Below are positions 52,563 to 62,374 of a stretch of 64,000 bases of DNA, in pieces. Below the pieces are notes generated by a model that worked only from the letters and a program-made list of their open reading frames with translations, was not told the DNA's origin and made no database searches. The first letter of the stretch is position 1, and each line of letters opens with the position of its first letter. Source of the DNA: Mycobacterium sp. AT1 (GTDB lineage Bacteria > Actinomycetota > Actinomycetes > Mycobacteriales > Mycobacteriaceae); NCBI RefSeq assembly GCF_002043095.1, contig NZ_MVOC01000022.1:1-64000 (forward strand), written 5' to 3'. A program made the position numbers and the translations under genes.

Positions 52563-52990
52563 TCGGCGAGGTTGAATGCCGCGAGCACCTTGGTCGGCCG
52601 GATCCGCACCACGAGCTCTCCGGGGACCCCGTTGCGGCGGCCGTACTCCTCGGCCTTGTCGGCGCCCATGTAGCGGCCTCCGGCGCGAGTGGCGACGGCG
52701 ACGAGGTCCTCGGGATCCTCGCTGAGCTCGGCGATGCCCTGGACCTGGACGAACGAGTACGGCGGATGGGGATCGTCGACGCACACCACTACTCGGGGGT
52801 CCCTCCTCAACGCGCGACCCTTGGCGGTGTCCTTGCCGGTGTTGAAAACCAGCTGGCCGTCCTCGACGACGAACCAGACGGGTGCCACCAACGGCCGGCC
52901 GTCGGCCGCCACGTAGCCGAGCATGGCGGTCCGCGTGCCCTCGGACAGGAATGCGATCACGTCATCGGAGAGTTCGTTCACACCGTCCAC
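52559..52990 (-). CDS. PPOX-class F420-dependent oxidoreductase-like protein
   Basis: A 143-residue split-barrel flavin/deazaflavin-binding protein (pyridoxamine-phosphate-oxidase superfamily), resembling Rv1155-type F420 enzymes. ELSDDVIAFLSEGTRTAMLGYVAADGRPLVAPVWFVVEDGQLVFNT gives the first strands, TAKGRALRRDPRVVVCVDD the phosphate/cofactor site. RIRPTKVLAAFNL is the closing strand. It probably uses F420H2 to reduce a small substrate. It is coupled by GTGA overlap to the IspD-like gene downstream. The start is not certain; a GTG three codons in is possible. Confidence 0.88.
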   Translation of the reverse strand: MDGVNELSDDVIAFLSEGTRTAMLGYVAADGRPLVAPVWFVVEDGQLVFNTGKDTAKGRALRRDPRVVVCVDDPHPPYSFVQVQGIAELSEDPEDLVAVATRAGGRYMGADKAEEYGRRNGVPGELVVRIRPTKVLAAFNLAE

Positions 52991-53042
52991 GTTAAGCCCG
53001 CAGGAACGGGCGCGAGAGGCCCTAGCGGACGGTGCTCCGAAA

Positions 53043-53071
53043 TTGACAGAAACAGTTTGACGGCCTACATA
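53043..53071 (+). promoter_or_regulatory. Strong sigma-A-type promoter upstream of mmpL
   Basis: TTGACA at 53043-53048 and TACATA at 53066-53071 are separated by exactly 17 bases. Transcription would begin near 53078, giving a leader of about 80 bases, in contrast with the leaderless genes around it. The A/T-rich patch stands out in this DNA. Confidence 0.65.
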
Positions 53072-53160
53072 TATTGAGCGCGGCGTTCCGCTCGCGAGTG
53101 ACGCCGATCGTGGCCGATGGCGTCCGTGCAGTCGACTTCATGGGAGACCGGTGACCTCGA

Positions 53161-56007
53161 ATGAGTGATACGGGTCCGCACCGGTCGCCGATCGCGCGCT
53201 TCATCCGAGTGTTCGCCCCCGTGATCGTCCTCGGGTGGCTGGCCCTGACGGTGATCACGAACGTCGTCGTCCCGCCGTTGGAGACGGTCGGCGAGGCGCA
53301 CACGGTGTCGATGAACGCCAAGGACGCGCCGTCGATGATGGCGATGCAGGAAATCGGCAGGACCTTCAAGGAATTCAGCTCCGACAGCAACGCGATGATC
53401 ATCCTCGAGGGCGACAAGCCGCTCGGCGCGGACGCCCACCGCTACTACGACGGCCTGATCAAGAAACTCGAAGCCGACACCGCCCACGTCGAGCACATCC
53501 AGGACTTCTGGGGCGACCCGCTGACCGCTTCGGGCGCCCAGAGCAACGACGGCCTTTCGGCCTACGTCCAGGTGTATTTGCACGGCAACATGGGCGAGAC
53601 GCTGGCCAACGACTCGGTGAAGTCCGTCCAGAAGATCGTCGCCGAGACACCCACCCCGCCGGGGGTCAAGACGTACGTCACCGGCGGAGCCCCGCTGGTG
53701 TCGGATCAGACCGAAGCCGGCAACACCAGCATCCTCATCGTCACGATCATCACGCTGGTGGTGATCGCGTTGATGCTGGTGCTGGTCTACCGCTCCGTGG
53801 TCACCATGCTGCTGGTGCTCTTCATGGTGTTCATGGAGCTCGGCGCCGCCCGCGGCATCGTCGCCGTCCTCGGCTACTACGAGATCATCGGGCTGTCCAC
53901 CTTCGCGACGAGCCTGCTGACGCTGATGGTCATCGCCGCGGGCACCGACTACGCGATCTTCCTCATCGGCCGCTACCAGGAAGCGCGGGGGACCGGCGAG
54001 GACCGCGAGTCGTCCTACTACTCGATGTTCCACGGCACCGCGCACGTCGTGCTGGGGTCCGGGCTGACCATCGCGGGCGCCATGCTCTGTCTCAGCTTCA
54101 CCCGGCTGCCGTACTTTCAGAGCCTCGGCGTGCCGTGCGCCGTCGGCACGCTGGTCGCCGTGGTCGCCGCGCTGACCCTCGGGCCGGCCGTCGTCACGAT
54201 CGGCAGCAGGTTCCGCAGCATCTTCGAACCCAAGCGGGCGATCCGGTCACGCGGCTGGCGACGCCTCGGCACCGCGATCGTGCGGTGGCCTGGCCCGATC
54301 CTGGCCGCCACCATCGCGCTTGCGCTGATCGGTCTACTGGCCCTGCCCAGTTACAAGACGAGCTACGACAACCGCAGGTACCTGCCGACCGACATGCCCG
54401 CCAACGTCGGGTACGACGTGGCGGACAAGCACTTCAACGCCGCCAGGATGAACCCCGAACTGTTGATGATCAAGAGCGATCACGACCTTCGCACGTCGGC
54501 GGACTTCATCGTCATCGACAAGATCGCCAAGGCGATCTTCCACACACCTGGCATCTCGCGGGTCCAGACGATCACCCGTCCGGACGGCAAGCCGATCAAG
54601 CACAGCACGATCCCGTTCCAGATCAGCATGCAGGGCACGGCGTCGAAGCTGAACGAGAAGTACCAGCAGGATTCGTTCGCCAACATGCTTCAGCAGGCGA
54701 ACGACATGCAGACGATGATCGACACGCTGACTCACATGCTGTCGTTGATGGACCAGCTCTCGGCCAACATCAACGAGATGTCGACGAAGATCACCGAACT
54801 CGCCGCGACAGTCGGTGAGCTTCGCGACAACATCGAGAACTTCCAGGACATGTTCCGGCCCCTCAAGGCCTACGTGTACTGGGAGCCGCACTGCTATGAC
54901 ATCCCGTTGTGCGTGACCGGTCGGGGGATCTTCGACGCGCTCGACGGCACCAGTTCCCTCACCGACCAGATCGGTGGCTTGGTCACCGACACGCAGAAAC
55001 TGGCCGCGCTCACCCCGCAGCTGGCGGCCACGCTACGGCCGCAGCTCGAGCAGCTTCGGTCGGTCAAGCAGATGCTGCTGACGACCTACCAGGTCCAGAT
55101 GGGCTTCCAGAACCAGCAGTCGGCGATGTCGGAGAACGCCACGGCGATGGGGGACGCGTTCGACGCCTCGCGCAACGACGACACCTTCTACCTTCCTCCG
55201 GAGATCTTCCAGAACAAGGACTTCAAGCGGGGGATGAAGAACTTCATCTCACCCGACGGGCATTCGGTGCGGTTCATCATCAGCCACGAGGGCGACCCGG
55301 CGACGGTGGAGGGCATCAACCACATCGACGCGATCAAGCAGGCCGCCAAGGAAGCCGTCAAGGGCACGCCGTTGGAGGGCTCCTCGATCTATTTGGCCGG
55401 TACCGCCGCCACCTACAAGGACATGCGCGACGGGTCCTTCTACGACCTGCTGATCGCCGGAATATCAGCCGTCACACTGATCTTCATCATCATGCTGGTG
55501 ATCACCAGGGCGTTGGTGGCCGCTGCGGTGATCGTGGGAACGGTGCTGCTGTCGCTCGGGGCGTCGTTCGGGTTGTCGGTACTGCTGTGGCAGCACATCC
55601 TCGGGCTCGAGCTGCACTGGATGGTTCTGGCGATGTCGGTGATCCTGCTACTCGCGGTGGGCTCGGACTACAACCTGTTGCTGGTGTCCCGGATGAAGGA
55701 AGAGCTGCACGGCGGGTTGAAGACCGGCATCATCCGCTCGATGGCGGGCACCGGTTCGGTGGTGACGTCGGCCGGGTTGGTCTTCGCCGCGACGATGGCG
55801 ACGTTCGCCTTCAGCGAGCTGAGGGTGATGGGCCAGGTCGGCACCACGATCGCACTCGGGCTGCTGTTCGACACCCTGATCGTGCGCACCTTCATGACCC
55901 CGGCGATCGCGGCGCTCATGGGCAAGTGGTTCTGGTGGCCGACGATCGTGCGGTCACGGGCGGCCATGCGCGTTCCCCCGCCGCCGGAGCCCGCCGAGAT
56001 CCGCTGA
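53161..56007 (+). CDS. MmpL family RND transporter
   Basis: A 948-residue inner-membrane exporter of the mycobacterial MmpL (MMPL/RND) family, length like MmpL4/MmpL5. Twelve helices are predicted: one near residue 20, two porter domains (about 45-190 and 410-760), and two bundles. The proton-relay Asp-Tyr pairs are in [17 protein letters not shown] and [17 protein letters not shown]. It would export a lipid or siderophore across the plasma membrane. No mmpS partner lies next to it, though MmpL4/5 normally have one. A strong promoter lies upstream; the ATG has only weak GGGAGA/GGTGA sites. Confidence 0.94.
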   Translation: MSDTGPHRSPIARFIRVFAPVIVLGWLALTVITNVVVPPLETVGEAHTVSMNAKDAPSMMAMQEIGRTFKEFSSDSNAMIILEGDKPLGADAHRYYDGLIKKLEADTAHVEHIQDFWGDPLTASGAQSNDGLSAYVQVYLHGNMGETLANDSVKSVQKIVAETPTPPGVKTYVTGGAPLVSDQTEAGNTSILIVTIITLVVIALMLVLVYRSVVTMLLVLFMVFMELGAARGIVAVLGYYEIIGLSTFATSLLTLMVIAAGTDYAIFLIGRYQEARGTGEDRESSYYSMFHGTAHVVLGSGLTIAGAMLCLSFTRLPYFQSLGVPCAVGTLVAVVAALTLGPAVVTIGSRFRSIFEPKRAIRSRGWRRLGTAIVRWPGPILAATIALALIGLLALPSYKTSYDNRRYLPTDMPANVGYDVADKHFNAARMNPELLMIKSDHDLRTSADFIVIDKIAKAIFHTPGISRVQTITRPDGKPIKHSTIPFQISMQGTASKLNEKYQQDSFANMLQQANDMQTMIDTLTHMLSLMDQLSANINEMSTKITELAATVGELRDNIENFQDMFRPLKAYVYWEPHCYDIPLCVTGRGIFDALDGTSSLTDQIGGLVTDTQKLAALTPQLAATLRPQLEQLRSVKQMLLTTYQVQMGFQNQQSAMSENATAMGDAFDASRNDDTFYLPPEIFQNKDFKRGMKNFISPDGHSVRFIISHEGDPATVEGINHIDAIKQAAKEAVKGTPLEGSSIYLAGTAATYKDMRDGSFYDLLIAGISAVTLIFIIMLVITRALVAAAVIVGTVLLSLGASFGLSVLLWQHILGLELHWMVLAMSVILLLAVGSDYNLLLVSRMKEELHGGLKTGIIRSMAGTGSVVTSAGLVFAATMATFAFSELRVMGQVGTTIALGLLFDTLIVRTFMTPAIAALMGKWFWWPTIVRSRAAMRVPPPPEPAEIR

Positions 56008-56095
56008 GATCGCGGCTCGCCCGGCTTGGCACCCGAACGTGGCGTCACCAGCCAACTTTCGGTACGGTCAACCGCCGTCGGAAGGAGCTTGTCGG

Positions 56096-57358
56096 GTGAA
56101 CGAGCCAGAGCCAACATCGTCCCCAGGAGCAGTGCGGGCGCACCGCGTCCGACGGATGGCGGGCCGTGACCCGCACGAGCGGCATCGCGTCGCCACCCCG
56201 CTGGAACTGCTGTTCGACCTGACGTTCGTCATCGCGTTCGGCGTTGCGGCGTCCGGGTTTTCGCACGCACTCGCCGCCGGTCACGTCGGCGTCGGCTTCA
56301 CGGGGTTCATCTTCGCGACGTTCGCCACGTGCTGGGCGTGGATCAACTTCACCTGGTTTGCCTCGGCTTACGACACCGACGACTGGGTGTACCGGCTTCT
56401 GACCATGGTGCAGATGGTCGGCGTGCTCGTCCTGGCGCTCGGCATTCCGCCGTTCTACGCGTCGATCGAGCACGGGGGCCATCTCGACAACGCCTTGATC
56501 GTCGCCGGTTATGTCGTGATGCGCGTGGCGATGGTGGCCCAGTGGCTGCGTGCGGCGCGCCAGGATCCCGCGCGCAAGCCGGCCAGCCTCACCTACGTCA
56601 CGGTGATCACCGTCGTCCAGGTCGGGTGGATCGCCTCGATCTTCCTGCCGCTGTCGGTGACGTTCGGGCTAGTCGTGTTCGCGCTCTTGGCATTTGCGGA
56701 GATGATCGGCCCGTGGCTTGCTGAGTCGCGCCGCGGCGGGACGCCGTGGCATGCCCACCACATCGCGGAACGGTACGGACTGCTGGCCATCATCGCCCTC
56801 GGTGAGGGCGTGGTCGGCACCGTCGCGTCGCTGACGGCGGTCGTCGGCGAACACGGGTGGACGCCGGACGCCGCCATCCTCGCCATCGCGGGCACCGGGC
56901 TGACGTTCGGGATGTGGTGGATCTACTTCTCGGTGCCCACCGCCGACCTGCTGCACCGTCACCGCGAACGGTCCTTCTGGTTCGGCTACCTCCACATCGC
57001 GGTGTTCGGGGCGATCGTGGCCACCGGCGCCGGCCTGCACACCGCCGCCTACTACGTGGAGGAGCAGTCCACCCTCGGGTCGACGGGCACGGTGCTGTCG
57101 GTCGCCGTTCCCGTCGGCGTCTACGTCGGGCTGGTCTACCTGCTCTACCTACGCATGGTCCGGACGTGGGACGTACTGCACGTCGTGCTGCTGGTGCTGA
57201 CCATCGGCGCGCTCGTGGCCGCGGTGGTGGCGGCGTCGGCCGGCGTTCCGATGACGTCATGCCTCCTGATCGTCACGCTCGCACCGGTGGTCAGCGTCGT
57301 CGGGTTCGAAATCATCGGGCACCGGCACATGTCGGCTGCGCTGGACAGGGACGCGTAG
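56096..57358 (+). CDS. Low temperature requirement protein A family membrane protein
   Basis: A 420-residue protein with about ten to eleven membrane helices belonging to the LtrA family. The first family block is TPLELLFDLTFVIAFGVAA, followed by WAWINFTWFASAYDTDDWVYRL and later HIAERYGLLAIIALGEGVVG. The function of bacterial LtrA proteins is not known in detail. GGAAGGAG precedes the GTG. It begins 88 bases after mmpL on the same strand and ends 8 bases from the convergent MFS gene. Confidence 0.9.
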   Translation: MNEPEPTSSPGAVRAHRVRRMAGRDPHERHRVATPLELLFDLTFVIAFGVAASGFSHALAAGHVGVGFTGFIFATFATCWAWINFTWFASAYDTDDWVYRLLTMVQMVGVLVLALGIPPFYASIEHGGHLDNALIVAGYVVMRVAMVAQWLRAARQDPARKPASLTYVTVITVVQVGWIASIFLPLSVTFGLVVFALLAFAEMIGPWLAESRRGGTPWHAHHIAERYGLLAIIALGEGVVGTVASLTAVVGEHGWTPDAAILAIAGTGLTFGMWWIYFSVPTADLLHRHRERSFWFGYLHIAVFGAIVATGAGLHTAAYYVEEQSTLGSTGTVLSVAVPVGVYVGLVYLLYLRMVRTWDVLHVVLLVLTIGALVAAVVAASAGVPMTSCLLIVTLAPVVSVVGFEIIGHRHMSAALDRDA

Positions 57359-57366
57359 GCAGGGCG

Positions 57367-58638
57367 CTACCGCTCGGTGGCGTCCACCTCGAACGACTCG
57401 AGCAGCGAGCGTTCCTGATCGGCCGCCAGCAGTCGTCGGGTCTTCCGCCTGGTGATCAGGATGCCGACCACGGCGAGCAGCCACACCGCGTACTGCACGG
57501 TCCACGCCTGGCGGAACGAGTCGAACGAGTAGCCGCCCGCCGCCCCGAGCAAAATTCCCATCGCCTGCATCACCAACAGGGAGGCGATGAAGCCGCCCAT
57601 GTTCACCATGCCTTGCGCGGTGCCGAGGGTGGCACTGGGATTGAACGTTCTTGCGAAGTCGAACCCGACCATCGAGCCGGGGCCGCCCGCCGAGATCACG
57701 ACGACGAGGACGACCAGCAGCCACAGGGGAGCTTGGCCGGGGAGCGCCAGGACGACCGTCCACACCAGTGCGTTGCTGCCGATGATCGCCAGCACGATCC
57801 ACGACCGCCGGTGCGGATACCGGCCGGTGAGGATGCCGATGAGAATGCCGGCACAGATGGCGGCGAGGACGGAGATCGTCAACAGCGCCCCGGCCATGTG
57901 CGCGGACTGCCCCTGGGCGACCGTCAGGTACGGGACGCCCCACATCAGGCAGAACACCGTCACGGAGAACTGAGTGCCCATGTGCGTGAAGAACCCGAGC
58001 CGGGTGCCGGGGCGTAGCCAGACGGTCTTCACGCTCGACAGCACGGCGCCCACCGAGAGATTCTCGGCGGCCACGACGCGCCCGTGCGGCGTGTCCTTCA
58101 CCAGGGCCAGCGCCAGCACCATTGCGAGCACTCCGAACGCCGCCACCGAGACATACGCGGTCGCCCACGTGGTCCCGGTGAGCAGGGCCAGGAAGGGCAG
58201 TGCCGAGAGCACCTGGCCCAACTGGCCGCAGATACCAGTGAGTTGGGTCAGCAACGGCACGCGTCGGGGCTCGAACCAGCGCGGCACCAGACGCAACACG
58301 GAAATGAAGGTCAAGGCGTCGCCGAGTCCGACGACGGCCCTGGCGCTGATGGCCAGTGGCAGTGACTCGGTGAGCGCCAGCAGCAGCTGGCCGCTTGCCA
58401 TGAGCGCCGCCCCCGCAACGATCAGCGCCCGCGAGCCGTAGCGGTCGAGCAGGATCCCGGCAGGCACCTGGGCGCCGGCATAGACGACGACCTGGAGGAC
58501 GACGAACGTCGAGAGGAGGCTGGGGCTGGCGTCGAACCGATCAGCCGCGGCCAGGCCGGAAACCCCTAGCGTCGTGCGGTCGAGTACGGCGACGACGTAG
58601 GCCAGCAGGCCGGTCGCCCACACCATCCATGCACGCAC
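57367..58638 (-). CDS. MFS transporter
   Basis: A 423-residue major facilitator with 12 predicted helices. DRTTLGVSGLAAADRF follows helix 1, motif A-like LLDRYGSRALIVAG follows helix 2, and a central loop (about 190-215) divides two six-helix halves. This resembles the NNP/phthalate-cation or nitrate-type MFS group rather than drug exporters. The GTG at VRAWMVWATGLLAYV is preferred. It is divergent from the MerR-type gene across about 100 bases, so that regulator may control it. Substrate unknown. Confidence 0.88.
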   Translation of the reverse strand: MRAWMVWATGLLAYVVAVLDRTTLGVSGLAAADRFDASPSLLSTFVVLQVVVYAGAQVPAGILLDRYGSRALIVAGAALMASGQLLLALTESLPLAISARAVVGLGDALTFISVLRLVPRWFEPRRVPLLTQLTGICGQLGQVLSALPFLALLTGTTWATAYVSVAAFGVLAMVLALALVKDTPHGRVVAAENLSVGAVLSSVKTVWLRPGTRLGFFTHMGTQFSVTVFCLMWGVPYLTVAQGQSAHMAGALLTISVLAAICAGILIGILTGRYPHRRSWIVLAIIGSNALVWTVVLALPGQAPLWLLVVLVVVISAGGPGSMVGFDFARTFNPSATLGTAQGMVNMGGFIASLLVMQAMGILLGAAGGYSFDSFRQAWTVQYAVWLLAVVGILITRRKTRRLLAADQERSLLESFEVDATER

Positions 58639-58730
58639 TCGGCCAATCGTTGCGCACTGACGCACCCGGTGGCCAATCGAAATCAAAATATGACATCGGC
58701 GTGCAATTCTCGCAAACTTCTGAGAGGGTC

Positions 58731-58736
58731 TACAGT
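58731..58736 (+). promoter_or_regulatory. -10 hexamer upstream of the leader peptide and MerR gene
   Basis: TACAGT ends 6 bases before the ATG of a 22-codon upstream frame, so transcription should begin at that ATG. It lies in the region divergent from the MFS gene, which also holds short CTC/GAG dyad-like elements at 58710-58728. Confidence 0.45.
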
Positions 58737-58742
58737 AGTGCC

Positions 58743-58811
58743 ATGTTCCGTCGTGTGCACGTGGTGATCATGGCTTTGACCGGCAGCTTGGGGGATGTTC
58801 CGCGTGGTTGA
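58743..58811 (+). CDS. Predicted leaderless 22-residue upstream peptide
   Basis: A short frame, MFRRVHVVIMALTGSLGDVPRG, whose ATG lies at leaderless distance from a -10 hexamer and whose TGA (58809-58811) falls just inside the MerR coding sequence. Its ribosomes would cross the MerR ribosome site and start codon, so it could couple or tune MerR translation. Conservation cannot be tested here. Confidence 0.4.
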   Translation: MFRRVHVVIMALTGSLGDVPRG

Positions 58812-59481
58812 GTATCGGCTCGGCGAGCTGTCCGAACTCTCGGGAGTCAGCGTCCGCAACATTCGGGCCTATCGCGAGCGAGGTCTGCTCGACCCGCCTC
58901 GTCGGGAGGGCCGCTCGGCGTACTACGACGACCGTCATCTGACTCAGCTGGGGACCATCAACGAGCTGTTGCGCAAGGGGTACACCTCGGCGCACATCGC
59001 GGAGTTCCTCTCCAGCATGCGGCAGGGGCACGATCTGGCGGACATCCTCGGGTTGCAGCAGGCGGTCTTCGGTCCGTCCGGTCCGACGCCGACGGCCGCC
59101 GTCGACATCGACGTCGACGGGGACGAGGCGCAGCGGCTGGTGTACTACGGGCTGGCCGAGGTCGTGGACGGGCGGCTGACGTTGGTCGACCCGAGCATCG
59201 CCAAGGTCGTCGTGGGCGCCGAGGAGCAGCTGCGGTACGTGCAGGCCATTCTGCGGGTGGCCGACGGTGTCTCCGATCAGCTCGACCAGCTGGCGAAGTC
59301 GGTGGTGGAGTCGCTGGAACAGAGCCTGCTCGACGGCGACGCCGGCCGGGTGAGGCCGCGCGGCGGTGGCGACGAGCAGCGCCGCGTCGCCACCGACTAC
59401 CAGACGTTGGGGCGACGGGTCGTCACCGACCGGCTCGAGAACGCCCTGCAGCGGTACCTGACGGGCGCCGAGACGAGCTGA
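58804..59481 (+). CDS. MerR family transcriptional regulator
   Basis: A 225-residue MerR-type activator/repressor. The N-terminal winged helix-turn-helix is YRLGELSELSGVSVRNIRAYRERGLLDPP, then YYDDRHLTQLGTINELLRKGYTSAHIAEFL. The C-terminal half is a long helical effector/dimerisation region with no cysteine motif for metals. The GTG at 58804 is preferred because GGGGG lies 9 bases upstream; the ATG three codons earlier would overlap that site. It is divergent from the MFS gene and convergent with the polyamine transporter operon (6 bases apart). Target genes are unknown. Confidence 0.88.
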   Translation: MVEYRLGELSELSGVSVRNIRAYRERGLLDPPRREGRSAYYDDRHLTQLGTINELLRKGYTSAHIAEFLSSMRQGHDLADILGLQQAVFGPSGPTPTAAVDIDVDGDEAQRLVYYGLAEVVDGRLTLVDPSIAKVVVGAEEQLRYVQAILRVADGVSDQLDQLAKSVVESLEQSLLDGDAGRVRPRGGGDEQRRVATDYQTLGRRVVTDRLENALQRYLTGAETS

Positions 59482-59487
59482 ACCCCG

Positions 59488-60288
59488 TCACACCCTGGTG
59501 GTGGCCGGGTCGCCGCCGAAACGCTGGGCCAGCCACACCGGGATGACGGCCAGCACGGTGAGGGCCGCCGCGACGACGTTGATCACCGGTGCCTGGTTGG
59601 GGCGGAACAGGTTCCCGAAGATCCAGATCGGAAGCGTCTGGACGGCGGGCCCTGCCGTGAAGGTGGTCACCACGATCTCGTCGAAACTGAGCGCGAAGGC
59701 CAGAATCGCGCCCGCGACGAGTGCCCCGCGCATCATCGGGAACGTCACGAAGCGGAACGTCTGCCACGACGACGCCCCGAGATCGGCCGAGGCGTCCTCG
59801 AGATCGGTTCCGAGCCGGCGCAATCGGGCCTGGGTGTTGTTGAACACGATGACGATGCAGAAGGTGGCGTGGCCGACGATGACCGTGGCCAGGCCCAGTG
59901 TCACCCCGAGCGCGGAGGTGAACGTGGCGTTGAGCGCAATGCCGGTGACGATGCCGGGCAACGTGATCGGAAGCACGACGAGGAAGCTGATCGTGTTGCG
60001 GCCGAAGAACTGATGCCGTTGAACGGCGAAGGCGATCATGGTGCCCAGCACCAGCGCGACCGCCGTGGCGCCGAGTCCGACGACGACGGAATTGGCCAGT
60101 GACGTCCACATGCCGTCGCTGTTCCAGGCGTCGGCCCACCAGCGCAGGGTGAAGCCGCTCGGCGGGAACGCGAAGGTGCGTGACGCGTTGAACGCGTTGA
60201 CGACGACGAGAAGCAGTGGTGCGTAGAGGAATACCAACACCAGTACGGTCCACGTCCGGACCGCCGCGCGAGCCCCACCCGACAACAT
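59488..60288 (-). CDS. potC: Polyamine-type ABC transporter permease PotC
   Basis: A 266-residue inner-membrane permease with six helices. The conserved loop for contact with the ATPase is DLEDASADLGASSWQTFRFVTFPMM, the EAA-type motif. It pairs with PotB as the second permease of a spermidine/putrescine-type importer. Its ATG overlaps the potB stop by one base (TGATG), so it is the last gene of the potA-potD-potB-potC run. Substrate preference is not readable, since this family also moves other small cations and sugars. Confidence 0.9.
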   Translation of the reverse strand: MLSGGARAAVRTWTVLVLVFLYAPLLLVVVNAFNASRTFAFPPSGFTLRWWADAWNSDGMWTSLANSVVVGLGATAVALVLGTMIAFAVQRHQFFGRNTISFLVVLPITLPGIVTGIALNATFTSALGVTLGLATVIVGHATFCIVIVFNNTQARLRRLGTDLEDASADLGASSWQTFRFVTFPMMRGALVAGAILAFALSFDEIVVTTFTAGPAVQTLPIWIFGNLFRPNQAPVINVVAAALTVLAVIPVWLAQRFGGDPATTRV

Positions 60289-61154
60289 CAGACGTTCTCC
60301 AGGGCGCCGGTGCGTCGCATGGCGAGCAGATACAAAATCACCGCGGCGAGCGGGATGATCGACAGCGCCGCGGCCAACGGCTGGTTGTTGGCCGTGACGA
60401 GCTGCCCGTAGATGATGTTGCCGAGCATCTGCGTCTTTCCGCCGACGATGGTGACGGCGATGTAGTCGCCGAGGGACAGCGAGAACGTGAAGATCGATCC
60501 GGCGGCGATGCCGGGGAAGACCAACGGCGCGACGACCATTCGGAGGGTCGAGAGGTCCGAGGCGCCCAGATCCGAGCTCGCGTCGACGAGGTGGTTCGGG
60601 ACGCGTTCGAACGCCGCGAACACCGGGATGATCATGTAGGGCAACCAGAGATAGGTCAGCGTGATGACGGTGGCGACGAGACCGTAACCGGGGGTGTAGC
60701 CGGTGGCCCATGACATCGGACCGTCGGGGGACAGCATCACGCGCCAGGCGTACGCCTTGACGAGGTAGCTGGCCCACAGCGGCGTCGTCACCGCCACCAC
60801 CAACGCGAGTCTCGTTCGCGGCGAGGCGATCTTGGCCATGTACAGACCCAGTGGCACCGCGAGTACCGCGCAGAGCACGGTCACCAGCAGCGCCACCCCG
60901 ACGGTGCGGACGGTCACGGTGCGGAAGACCTCGTCGGTCACCGCGCGGATGACGTTGTCACCCGTGACGGTGTGCACCACAGCGCCGGTGAACGAGTTGG
61001 TGGTCCAGAAGGCCGAAACCAGGAGCACCGCAAGCGAACCGAGGTACGCCACCACCAGCCACGCCATGGGCGGCACCAGCAGGAAGGCCAAACTCAACCT
61101 ACTGTGCCGGAGCTGCCCCCGAGGTGCCGGGGTTTCGGTTGCCGCAGCCGTCAC
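60288..61154 (-). CDS. potB: Polyamine-type ABC transporter permease PotB
   Basis: A 288-residue permease with about six helices and a large periplasmic-side loop after the first helix. The EAA loop reads LVDASSDLGASDLSTLRMVVAPLVFPG. The GTG start overlaps the solute-binding-protein stop by four bases (GTGA); a start ten codons upstream is possible but would overlap more. It is the first permease of the pot-type importer. Confidence 0.9.
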   Translation of the reverse strand: MTAAATETPAPRGQLRHSRLSLAFLLVPPMAWLVVAYLGSLAVLLVSAFWTTNSFTGAVVHTVTGDNVIRAVTDEVFRTVTVRTVGVALLVTVLCAVLAVPLGLYMAKIASPRTRLALVVAVTTPLWASYLVKAYAWRVMLSPDGPMSWATGYTPGYGLVATVITLTYLWLPYMIIPVFAAFERVPNHLVDASSDLGASDLSTLRMVVAPLVFPGIAAGSIFTFSLSLGDYIAVTIVGGKTQMLGNIIYGQLVTANNQPLAAALSIIPLAAVILYLLAMRRTGALENV

Positions 61155-62344
61155 CCCTTGATCTGCTGCCACTTGCTGACCCACTCGTCGTAGGCCGTGC
61201 AGTTGTCGCCGCTACCGTCGACGCACTGCTTCTGCGGCGTCGTCCAGTAGTGCAGTTGGGACGCGTAGGCCTCGTCGGTGGCGTGGTAGATGTCGCAGAA
61301 GTCCTTCTCCGAGGTGAACTCGCACGCCTTGGTCTGCGCAGGCGCCTCACCGAAGTACTCGGCTACCTGGGCGTTCACCTTGGGTGAGGTGATCCAGTCC
61401 ATCCACTTGTACATGCAGTTGGGGTGCGCGGCCTTCGAGGCGACCATCCAGGTGTCCGACCAGCCGGTGGCGCCCTCCTTGGGCAGCACGGTGTTCACCT
61501 GCACCTTGTTCTCGGCCCCGATGGTGTTGGCGATGACCTGCCACGTGGTGCCGATCACCGACGTGCCCGACTCGAAGGCCTGCACTTCCTTGGTGTAGTC
61601 CGACCAGTATTCGCTGACGTTCTCGCGCTGTTTGGTCAGCAGGTCGACCGCGGCGTCGAGCTGTTCGGTGGTCAGCGAGTAGGGATCCTTGATGCCGAGT
61701 TCCGGCTTGGTCTTCATCAGGTACAGCGCCGCGTCGGCGATGTAGATCGGCGAGTCGTAGGCGGTCACCTTGCCCTTGTACTTGTCCGAGTCGGTGAACA
61801 CCGCCCCCCACGAGTCGGGGGCATCGGTGACGACACCGACGTTGTACATCAACAGGTTTGCGCCCCAGCCGTGCGGAATGCCGTACATCTGACCGTCGAC
61901 CGAGTTCCACGGCTTGTCCTTGAGGAAGGCCGAGATGGTCGAGTAGTTCGGCACCAGCGCGGTGTTCACGGGTGCGACGTCACCGGCGTAGATCAGGCGC
62001 AGCGTGGCGTCACCCGAGGCGGACACGCCGTCGTACTGACCGGTCCGCATCAGCTGCACCATCTCGTCCGAGGTGTTGCCGACCTTGACGTTGACCTTGC
62101 AACCGGACTCCTGCTCGAACGGGGTCACCCAGTCGACCGTCTTGTCGTTGGAACCGTTCTCGGCGTAGCCGGCCCAGGCGATCAGGTTGAGCTGGCCCTC
62201 GCCGTTGCCAAGGGAGCCAGGTGCTTCCATCTTGGGCGGTGCGGTCCCGGCGTCTCCACCACCGGACGGCGAGCTCGAGCAGCCGGCGACGAGGGTGGCG
62301 CATGCGGCAAGGGTGAAGCCGATCCGCAACGCGGTGAGTTTCAT
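61151..62344 (-). CDS. potD: Polyamine-type ABC transporter solute-binding lipoprotein PotD
   Basis: A 397-residue extracellular solute-binding protein. A lipoprotein signal ends in LVAGC with lipidated Cys22, followed by a Ser/Gly/Pro linker, so it is anchored outside the plasma membrane. The bilobed PotD fold begins at about GQLNLIAWAGYAENGSND. VPNYSTISAFLKDKPWNSVDGQMYGIPHGWG and GTTWQVIANTIG are ligand-side segments. It captures a cationic ligand for the PotB/C permease. Four cysteines in the C-terminal 70 residues may form disulphides. Confidence 0.9.
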   Translation of the reverse strand: MKLTALRIGFTLAACATLVAGCSSSPSGGGDAGTAPPKMEAPGSLGNGEGQLNLIAWAGYAENGSNDKTVDWVTPFEQESGCKVNVKVGNTSDEMVQLMRTGQYDGVSASGDATLRLIYAGDVAPVNTALVPNYSTISAFLKDKPWNSVDGQMYGIPHGWGANLLMYNVGVVTDAPDSWGAVFTDSDKYKGKVTAYDSPIYIADAALYLMKTKPELGIKDPYSLTTEQLDAAVDLLTKQRENVSEYWSDYTKEVQAFESGTSVIGTTWQVIANTIGAENKVQVNTVLPKEGATGWSDTWMVASKAAHPNCMYKWMDWITSPKVNAQVAEYFGEAPAQTKACEFTSEKDFCDIYHATDEAYASQLHYWTTPQKQCVDGSGDNCTAYDEWVSKWQQIKG

Positions 62345-62374
62345 GTGTCTCCTCGAGTTTTCCGTTGGTGTGCT

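Noticed and set aside
53072-53160. A riboswitch in the mmpL leader
   Set aside because: The leader is about 80 bases with no recognisable aptamer or terminator hairpin.
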